A stretch of DNA of 64,000 nt from Micromonospora citrea (GTDB taxonomy: Bacteria; Actinomycetota; Actinomycetes; Mycobacteriales; Micromonosporaceae): contig NZ_FMHZ01000002.1 of assembly GCF_900090315.1 (NCBI RefSeq), positions 124,001 through 188,000 on the forward strand, given 5' to 3'. The notes below the pieces were generated by a model. It ran no database searches, had not been told where the DNA came from, and saw nothing but the letters and a program-made list of their open reading frames with translations. Both the position numbers and the translations under genes were made by a program. Position 1 is the stretch's first letter. Each line of letters opens with the position of its first letter. Positions 58,186-64,000 of the stretch are shown here, one piece after another.

Positions 58186-60282
58186 CTAACGGTAGGTCCG
58201 GTCGGCGGTCCCCGGAACGTTGGCGAGCAGCTCGGGCAGCGGCTGGGAATGCAGGACGTCCAGCCGCGAGACGGCCCGGGTGAGGACGACGTACAGCCGG
58301 TTGAGGCCGCGTGGCTCGGCGCGCACGATGTCGTCGGGTTCGACCACGATCACGTGGTCGAACTCCAGGCCCTTGGCGAGCACCGCGGGAAGCGCGGTCA
58401 CCCTCCGGTCGGGGTGGCCCTCCTGGGTCGTGTCGACCTCGACGCCGGCGGCGCGCAGGGCCGTGACGAGCGTCGCGAGCAGTGCGTCGGTCGCGATCAC
58501 GGCGATGGAGCCCGCCCGGTCGAGGGCGGCGTGAACGGTGGCGACGGTGGCGACCGCCAGGTCGGGCTCCTGCCGCACCCGCAGCGTGCCGTCGACGCGG
58601 ACGGAGCGGGTCGGGGGTGCCGTGACGTGCAGCCCGGGCAGCAGCCTGTTGGCGAAGGCCAGCACCTCGGCGGGGACCCGGAAGCCCGTGGTGAGGGCTG
58701 TGACCGGGGAGTCGTGCTTGCCCAGGTGCGCCATCTGCTCGTGCCAGTCGCTCGCCGCCCAGGGGCTGGTGCCCTGCGCCAGGTCGCCGAGCACGGTCAG
58801 CGAGGCGTGCTGACTGCGTCGCGCGAGCACCCGGCACTGCATCGGGGAGAGATCCTGCGCCTCGTCGACCACGATGTGCCCGTGGCTCGCGGGGGGCTCG
58901 ATCAGGCCGGCGATCTCGTCGAGCAGCACGTGGTCGGCGGCCGACCACCTCGCGCTTCGGACGCTGCGCGGCGGGCGCTGCCACAGGATCGTCTTCTGTT
59001 CGTCGGCGGTCAGGATGCCGTCGGCGGCGCGGGCGAGGGCTTCCGGGTCAGCGAGCAACGTGGCGAGCAGTTCCTCCGGGCGCACCTTCGGCCAGGCGTG
59101 GTCGAGTGCCGCCGCCACGGGACGGGCGCGGCCGATCTTCTGCGCCCACGTCTTGCCCGGGGTTTCGGCGCGCGTCTCCAGCTGCCGCTGCAGCAGGGCC
59201 ACGATGCGCGCGCGCAACCGCTCGCGGCCGACGCCGTACGGCACGTCCTCGCCGCGGATCTCGACGACCTGGCGGGCCAGCGCGGTGGCCGAGATCCGCA
59301 GTCGGTACGAGCCGTCCGGCACCACGATCGACTCGGCCGGTTCGGTGATCTGGGCGTAGAGCGCCCGACGCAACACGGCCGCCATCCGCACGTCGTGCTT
59401 CACGCGGGCGGCCTCGTCGGTGTCCACCGTCGTGGGCGGGCGCTCGCTGAGCACCTCGTCGAGCGTGCGCTGCCGCACGTCCACCTCGCCCAGCGCCGGG
59501 AGCACTGCGGAGATGTAGTGCAGGAACGCTCGGTTCGGCCCCACCACCAGGACGCCGTGGCGCCTGAGTTGGCGGCGATGGGTGTAGAGCAGGTACGCCG
59601 CGCGGTGCAGGCCGACGGCCGTCTTCCCGGTGCCCGGCCCGCCCTGGACGCACAGCGAGCGGTCGAGGTCCGCGCGCACCATCTCGTCCTGCTCCGGCTG
59701 GATCGTGGCCACGATGTCACGCATTGGCCCGACGCGGGGGCGTTCGATCTCCGCGGTCAACAGTCGGCTCCTGACGCCGAGGTCCTCGCCGTGGTCCAGG
59801 CGCTCGTCCTCGAAGCCGGTGAGCTCCACGGGATGGCGGGTCGTCCAGCCGAACCGGCGTCGCGAGGCCACGCCCTGGCGGTCGTGGGCGCTGGCCCGGT
59901 AGAAGCGCGAGGACACCGGGGCCCGCCAGTCGATGACCAGCGGCTGGCCGCTCTCGTCGGTGATCCGCCGCCGACCGATGTGGTAGCTCTGGTCGCGGTG
60001 CTCGCCGGCGTCCGGCCCCGTGCCGAATCGCAGCCGGCCGAAGTAGAGCGGACTGTCGGGCTCCTCGGCCAGTTCCTTGGCGTGGCTCTTGAGCATCCGA
60101 CCGAGTTGCTCGGCGGCGTACCCGTCCCCGGCCACCTGCTCGCCGGTGGCGACCCGCATCCGGGCGTGCTCCGTCATCCAGGCCAGCGCGCGCCGCGCGC
60201 GTCGCAGGAACGCCAACTCGTCGGCGAACTCGCGGTCGAGGTGGGCCGATTCGGTGTGCGGGGTGAGGGACGGCGATGACAT
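58186..60282 (-). CDS. HelD-like UvrD/Rep-type helicase
   Basis: A 698-residue superfamily 1 ATPase. The N-terminal 70 residues are helical (EFADELAFLRRARRALAWM), as in RNA-polymerase-associated HelD proteins. YFGRLRFGTG, YHIGRRRITDESGQPLVIDW and APVSSRFYRAS are the HelD-family N-terminal block. Walker A is GGPGTGKT (214-221), Walker B VVDEAQD, then GDLAQGTSPW and the late LNRLYVVLTRAVSRL. HelD proteins recycle stalled RNA polymerase, and some actinobacterial ones give rifamycin tolerance. The rifamycin-associated promoter element was not found here. ATG 60282; divergent from a TetR gene. Confidence 0.87.
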   Translation of the reverse strand: MSSPSLTPHTESAHLDREFADELAFLRRARRALAWMTEHARMRVATGEQVAGDGYAAEQLGRMLKSHAKELAEEPDSPLYFGRLRFGTGPDAGEHRDQSYHIGRRRITDESGQPLVIDWRAPVSSRFYRASAHDRQGVASRRRFGWTTRHPVELTGFEDERLDHGEDLGVRSRLLTAEIERPRVGPMRDIVATIQPEQDEMVRADLDRSLCVQGGPGTGKTAVGLHRAAYLLYTHRRQLRRHGVLVVGPNRAFLHYISAVLPALGEVDVRQRTLDEVLSERPPTTVDTDEAARVKHDVRMAAVLRRALYAQITEPAESIVVPDGSYRLRISATALARQVVEIRGEDVPYGVGRERLRARIVALLQRQLETRAETPGKTWAQKIGRARPVAAALDHAWPKVRPEELLATLLADPEALARAADGILTADEQKTILWQRPPRSVRSARWSAADHVLLDEIAGLIEPPASHGHIVVDEAQDLSPMQCRVLARRSQHASLTVLGDLAQGTSPWAASDWHEQMAHLGKHDSPVTALTTGFRVPAEVLAFANRLLPGLHVTAPPTRSVRVDGTLRVRQEPDLAVATVATVHAALDRAGSIAVIATDALLATLVTALRAAGVEVDTTQEGHPDRRVTALPAVLAKGLEFDHVIVVEPDDIVRAEPRGLNRLYVVLTRAVSRLDVLHSQPLPELLANVPGTADRTYR

Positions 60283-60349
60283 TGGAACCCTTCGGAGGCA
60301 CGCGCGGGCCGATATCTTAACCCGGTCACATTTCTAACCACGGCAGAAT

Positions 60350-60377
60350 ATTGACCCGGCGTCAGTCCTGGTACAGT
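60350..60377 (+). promoter_or_regulatory. divergent promoter with TetR-operator-like palindrome
   Basis: TTGACC (60351-60356) and TACAGT (60372-60377, six bases before GTG 60384) form the TetR promoter. The palindrome TGAC-CCGGC-GTCA (60352-60364) overlaps the -35. The gap to the helicase gene is only 101 bases, so one site could regulate both. Confidence 0.5.
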
Positions 60378-60383
60378 CGACTC

Positions 60384-61031
60384 GTGGCAGACCCGGTGGG
60401 CTTGCGGGAACGCAAGCGGCAGCGCACGCACGACGCCGTGTCCGCCGCGGCGATATCGATGTTCCTGGAGCACGGCTTCGACCAGGTGTCCGTGGCCGAG
60501 ATCGCGGCGGCCGCCGAAGTCTCCAAGCCCACCCTGTTCCGCTACTTCCGGTCCAAGGAAGACCTGGTCCTGCACCGCATCGCCGATCATCAGGGAGAGG
60601 CGGCGAGAGTGGTCCGGCAGCGGCCCGCGCGGCAGAGCCCCCTGACGGCGCTGCACGAGCACTTCCTGGCGGGCCTCGCGCGGCGGGACCCGGTGACCGG
60701 GCTCAACGACGACCCCGAAGTCCTCGCCTTCCACAACATGATCTTCTCGACGCCGAGCCTCGCCGCGCGGTTGAACGAGTACACCGTTCGCGACGAGGAG
60801 GCGCTGGCCGACGCGTTGCACCAGACCGCGCACATGCCCGACGTGCTCACGGCCCGGCTCGCCGCCGCCCAGATCATCGCGGCGCAACGCATCCTGGCCC
60901 GGGAGAACTGGCGCCGGCTGGCCGCCGGGGAGACGGCGGCCGGGTGGCACGACACGGCCCGGGCCGCGGCCGACACCGCCTACCGGCTGCTCGCCACGGG
61001 CCTGGGCCCGCTGTCGGCGGGGGCGACGTGA
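60384..61031 (+). CDS. TetR-family regulator
   Basis: A 215-residue regulator. HTH: RKRQRTHDAVSAAAISMFLE, QVSVAEIAAAAEVSKPTLFR, YFRSKEDLVL (about 10-60). The C-terminal domain is of the MftR/TetR_C type (AAQIIAAQRILARENWRRLA). GTG 60384 follows TACAGT by six bases: leaderless. It is divergent from the HelD-like gene with a palindrome between, so it is the likely repressor of that gene and of itself. The inducer is unknown. Confidence 0.9.
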   Translation: MADPVGLRERKRQRTHDAVSAAAISMFLEHGFDQVSVAEIAAAAEVSKPTLFRYFRSKEDLVLHRIADHQGEAARVVRQRPARQSPLTALHEHFLAGLARRDPVTGLNDDPEVLAFHNMIFSTPSLAARLNEYTVRDEEALADALHQTAHMPDVLTARLAAAQIIAAQRILARENWRRLAAGETAAGWHDTARAAADTAYRLLATGLGPLSAGAT

Positions 61032-61243
61032 CCAGGCACGGCCGCGAGTTCCGCTCCTGCCCCTACGACAAACTCGATCGACCGACCGTCCGCGTCGGCA
61101 GGCACCGGCCGGCGCCGTCTCCGCGTCTGCCCTGCCGAGATGTCCCGTCCTCGTCGACGGGGGCGCGCCGACGCGGTCGCCCGACCGGCTACCGTACCCG
61201 GGGCCGGTTCCCCGCGCCGGCCGAGAAGGGGTGGGAGGTTCGG

Positions 61244-62095
61244 ATGCGCCTGCACGTGGGGTGCGCGATGTGGACGCACAGGTCGTGGCAGGGGCGCTTC
61301 CTGCCGCACCCGTTGCCGGCCCACGAGCGGCTGCGCGCCTACGCCGGCTGGTGCACCGCCGTCGAGGGAAACACCACCTTCTACGCGACCCCGACGCGGG
61401 AGACGGTGACGTCGTGGGCGCGGCAGACCGATCCGGCCTTCCGGTTCGTGCTAAAGCTGCCGAAGGTCGTCACGCACGAACGCCGGCTCGCCGGCGCCGA
61501 CGAGGACCTGCGGGTCTTTCTCGACGCGATCGAGCCCCTCGGTCCGCGAGCCCACGCCCTCTGGGTCCAGTTGCCCGCCTCGTTCGGGCACACCGACGTC
61601 CCCGCGCTCGCCCGTTTCCTGCGCGGGCTCCCCACCGACCACCGCTACGCGGTGGAGGTCCGCCATCCGGCGTTCTTCGACGACGCCCGAGCGGCGCGGA
61701 CGTTGGAGGGCGCGCTCGACGCGGTCGGCGCGGAGTGGGTCCCCTTCGACACCACCGCCTTCTTCCGCACCCCGCCGACCAGCGACGCGGAACGGGACGC
61801 GTGGAGCAGGAAGCCGCGTACGCCGCTGCGCAGCCGGGCGCTGACCGACCGGCCGATCGTCCGGTACCTCGGCCGGGACGACCCCGCGCGGACCGTCGAG
61901 GGCTGGCAGCCGTGGCTCGACGTGATGGTCGGCTGGCTGCGCGAGGGCCGCTCGCCGACGATGTTCGTGCACACCCCGGACAACGCCGACGCGCCCGACC
62001 TCGCCCGCCGGTTCCACGACGAGGTACGGGCGCGCCTGCCCGAGGTCGAGCCGCTGCCCGAGCCGATCCCGGTCGGGCCGTCGACGCTGTTCTGA
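61244..62095 (+). CDS. DUF72 family protein
   Basis: A 283-residue TIM-barrel protein of the DUF72 (YecE-like) family: LHVGCAMWTHRSWQGRFLP at the start, WCTAVEGNTTFYATPTRETV, FRFVLKLPKVVTHERRL, RYAVEVRHPAFFDD and PTMFVHTPDNADAPDLARRF near the end. ATG 61244 is set by GGGAGG seven bases upstream. DUF72 proteins are widespread and of unknown biochemical role. Monocistronic. Confidence 0.88.
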   Translation: MRLHVGCAMWTHRSWQGRFLPHPLPAHERLRAYAGWCTAVEGNTTFYATPTRETVTSWARQTDPAFRFVLKLPKVVTHERRLAGADEDLRVFLDAIEPLGPRAHALWVQLPASFGHTDVPALARFLRGLPTDHRYAVEVRHPAFFDDARAARTLEGALDAVGAEWVPFDTTAFFRTPPTSDAERDAWSRKPRTPLRSRALTDRPIVRYLGRDDPARTVEGWQPWLDVMVGWLREGRSPTMFVHTPDNADAPDLARRFHDEVRARLPEVEPLPEPIPVGPSTLF

Positions 62096-62303
62096 CGGAC
62101 GCGGGCCGGCCCGGTCAGCGGCACCGACCAGCCCGGGCGTTCGCGGGGCCGGCGCCGCCAGCCGGGCGGCGTGGCCGCCGGTGGCGCCGACCACGGAGGC
62201 TCCCGCGACCGTCGCCTGAACAACGCCCGCTGCCGTCGCCGTCCGCCGACGAATCGCCGAGCGAATCATTTCGATCTTTCTATGTTGTTGATATTGTGCG
62301 GCG

Positions 62304-63266
62304 GTGCCTCCCCCTCGCACCGTCAGCGCGCCCCCGGTCCCCTCCCCGGCCGTTGGACCGGCGCGCGCCGTTCCTCGCCGAGGGCAGGGCGCACGCCTCG
62401 GCGAAGCCGGTCTCGCGTGGCTGATGCTGCTGCCCTCGGTGGCGATCTTCGCCCTGTTCGTGTTCTGGCCGCTCGGGCGCACCCTCTACCTGTCGGTGCA
62501 CGGCAACGACATCTTCGGCGCCGCGTCGGAGTACGTCGGCGCGGCGCACTACCGGGACATGCTCTCCGGGGAGTTCGGCAGGGTGCTGGCGACGACCGCG
62601 CTGTTCACGCTCTTCTCGGTGGTGCCGGCCGTGCTGGGCGCGCTCTTCGTGGTGCTGCTGCTGGAGGCGCGCATCCGCGGGGTACGCGCGCTGCGGACCG
62701 CGTTCGCGCTGCCGTTCGCGTTCTCGGTGGCGACCGCGTCGGTCGTCTTCGCCGTCATCTACAACCCGGCGATCGGGGTGGCGAACGGCCTGCTCGGCTC
62801 CGTCGGGATCGACCGGGTCAACTGGCTCACCGATCCGTCGATCGCGCTGCCCGCCGTCTGCGCCGCCACGGTGTGGATGAACTTCGGCTACAACATCCTC
62901 GTCCTCTCCGCCGGGGTCTCGGCCATCTCCCCCGAGGTGGTCGAGGCGGCTCGGCTCGACGGCGCGACCGGCTGGCGGCTGGCCTCGCGGATCACCGTTC
63001 CGCTGCTCTCCCCGCAGCTGTTCTTCCTCGTCGTGGTGTCCACGATCCACGCGTTGCAGAGCTTCGGGCAGATCCACATCCTGACCAAGGGCGGCCCGGA
63101 CCAGGCCACGACGACGCTGGTCTACTCGATCTACGAGAAGGCGTTCGCCTTCGGTTCCTCCGACTTCGGCGCGGCCAGCGCGCAGGCGGTCGTGCTGCTG
63201 GTCATCATGCTCGGCTGCACGGCCGTCCAGTTCGGCGTCCTCGAACGGCGGGTCCACTACCGATGA
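62304..63266 (+). CDS. carbohydrate ABC transporter permease (UgpA/MalF-like)
   Basis: A 320-residue inner-membrane permease with six helices (first: AWLMLLPSVAIFALFVFWPL). The EAA loop that contacts the ATPase reads EVVEAARLDGATGWRLASRI, then TVPLL. Its position and length fit UgpA-type subunits for sugars or glycerol phosphate. GTG 62304 follows TATTGT (62292-62297) by six bases, leaderless; the region around it is AT-rich for this genome. The start of the second permease overlaps its stop (ATGA). The substrate-binding protein is not in the window. Confidence 0.9.
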   Translation: MPPPRTVSAPPVPSPAVGPARAVPRRGQGARLGEAGLAWLMLLPSVAIFALFVFWPLGRTLYLSVHGNDIFGAASEYVGAAHYRDMLSGEFGRVLATTALFTLFSVVPAVLGALFVVLLLEARIRGVRALRTAFALPFAFSVATASVVFAVIYNPAIGVANGLLGSVGIDRVNWLTDPSIALPAVCAATVWMNFGYNILVLSAGVSAISPEVVEAARLDGATGWRLASRITVPLLSPQLFFLVVVSTIHALQSFGQIHILTKGGPDQATTTLVYSIYEKAFAFGSSDFGAASAQAVVLLVIMLGCTAVQFGVLERRVHYR

Positions 63267-64000
63267 AGAAGCTCAGCCTCGGCCAGGTCGCCGTCTACGT
63301 CGTGCTCGGCCTGGCCGCGATCCCCGTACTGTTCCCGATCTACTACGGCTTCGTCGGCGCCGTCATGGGCCCCGGCGACCTGGCGACCTACCCGCCCGCG
63401 CTGGTACCCAGCGCGCTGCACTGGCAGAACGTCGGCGACGTGTTCCGCTCGGTGCCGCTGGGCCGCTTCTACGTGAACTCCGCCGTCCAGGCCGGGGTCA
63501 TCACGGTGGCGCAGATCGTCACCAGCATCTTCGCCGCGTACGCCTTCGCGTTCCTCCGCCTGCCCGCGAAGGCGGCGACGTTCGGCCTGTTCCTCGCCAC
63601 CCTCATGGTGCCGTGGGAAGCCATCATCATCCCCAACTACCTGGCCATCTCCGACTGGGGCCTGACGCGCGGCGGGCTGACCTACCTCGGCCTCGTGCTG
63701 CCGTTCCTCGCCTCGGCGTTCGGCACGTTCCTGTTGCGGCAGGCGTTCCTGCAGTTCCCGAGCGAACTGCGCGACGCCGCGGTGATCGACGGGTGCGGCC
63801 ACTGGCGGCTGCTGTGGCGGGTCATCGTGCCCCTGTCCAGGCCGTCCATCGCGGCGGTCGGGGTCTACGTCTTCCTCTCGGCGTGGAACCAGTACTTCTG
63901 GCCGCTGATCCTGATCCGCGACACCGAGTTCCAGACGCTCCAGATCGGCATCTCCCAGCTCAACGACGCCGAGGCGGCTCAGCCGGGTCTCGTCCTCGCC
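63263..64000 (+). CDS. carbohydrate ABC transporter permease (UgpE/MalG-like, 3' partial)
   Basis: ATG 63263 overlaps the stop of the first permease. About 246 residues are visible before the window ends. MKKLSLGQVAVYVVLGLAAI starts the first helix, AYAFAFLRLPAKAATFGLFL the third, and the EAA loop is ELRDAAVIDGCGHWRLLWRV followed by IVPLSRP. It forms a heterodimer with the UgpA-like partner. The frame is open at base 64000; a binding protein or regulator would be expected downstream. Confidence 0.9.
   Translation, partial: MKKLSLGQVAVYVVLGLAAIPVLFPIYYGFVGAVMGPGDLATYPPALVPSALHWQNVGDVFRSVPLGRFYVNSAVQAGVITVAQIVTSIFAAYAFAFLRLPAKAATFGLFLATLMVPWEAIIIPNYLAISDWGLTRGGLTYLGLVLPFLASAFGTFLLRQAFLQFPSELRDAAVIDGCGHWRLLWRVIVPLSRPSIAAVGVYVFLSAWNQYFWPLILIRDTEFQTLQIGISQLNDAEAAQPGLVLA

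Noticed and set aside
60283..60383. Rifamycin-associated element before the HelD-like gene
   Set aside because: The expected long palindrome was looked for by eye in both orientations and not found.
1..64000. Integrated phage or transposon
   Set aside because: No integrase, transposase, terminal inverted repeats or tRNA attachment site was recognised.

Overview
The window is very GC-rich with strong third-position GC bias, dense gene packing, many GTG starts and 1- to 4-base start/stop overlaps. Together with the gene families present, this points to a filamentous actinomycete, most likely Micromonospora or a close relative in the Micromonosporaceae (inference; no rRNA is present to confirm it). 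It looks like chromosomal accessory territory: no rRNA, tRNA, complete insertion sequence, prophage or CRISPR array was seen. Both edges cut genes (a CtaG-type protein on the left, an ABC permease on the right).

Layout. 1-2.4 kb: CtaG-type protein, YnfA-family membrane protein, and a winged-helix regulator. 2.4-7.7 kb: a 1466-residue secreted subtilase with a kelch region, flanked by two paralogous winged-helix regulators. 7.9-11.9 kb: ArsR/SRPBCC operon, diacylglycerol-kinase-like enzyme, DUF2975/XRE pair, DUF2071 and MmcQ/YjbR proteins. 12.0-14.3 kb: a zinc-starvation (Zur-type) locus with cysteine-poor ribosomal proteins L28, L33 and S14, divergent from a CobW-family protein whose P-loop is destroyed and a C-terminally lost L31. 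14.4-20.8 kb: ParB-like protein, zinc-ribbon STAS protein, Tat-lipoprotein class A beta-lactamase, TetR/AidB-like acyl-CoA dehydrogenase pair, small kinase, thioesterase. 20.8-32.5 kb: MFS exporter, alpha/beta hydrolase coupled to a P450, GH18 chitinase, several secreted or unknown proteins. 32.6-37.8 kb: multicopper oxidase operon divergent from a two-component system. 37.9-46.9 kb: AlkD, S9 peptidase, DinB, SRPBCC, an SCP2 protein coupled to a glycogen-debranching-type glucosidase, lipoprotein. 46.9-54 kb: decayed regulatory region (BTAD/SARP fragment beside a heptamer array, large LuxR regulator, broken TetR gene). 54-64 kb: NB-ARC/TPR regulator, secreted S1 protease, HelD-like helicase divergent from a TetR regulator, DUF72 protein and a sugar-type ABC permease pair.

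Two features recur. First, many genes appear to be leaderless: a TAnnnT-like -10 hexamer ends 6-8 bases before the start codon, and no Shine-Dalgarno sequence is present. Secreted-protein genes and the distal genes of operons instead have good GGAGG-type sites or translational coupling. Second, short tandem repeats (13-47 bp units) cluster at gene ends and linkers, and several genes are decayed (L31, a GNAT fragment, an ABM monooxygenase, BTAD and TetR remnants). This suggests local replication slippage and ongoing gene loss. The most interesting regions are the Zur-type locus, the paired regulators around the subtilase, the heptamer array with its BTAD fragment, and the multicopper oxidase/two-component locus. 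None is proven to be a new system.
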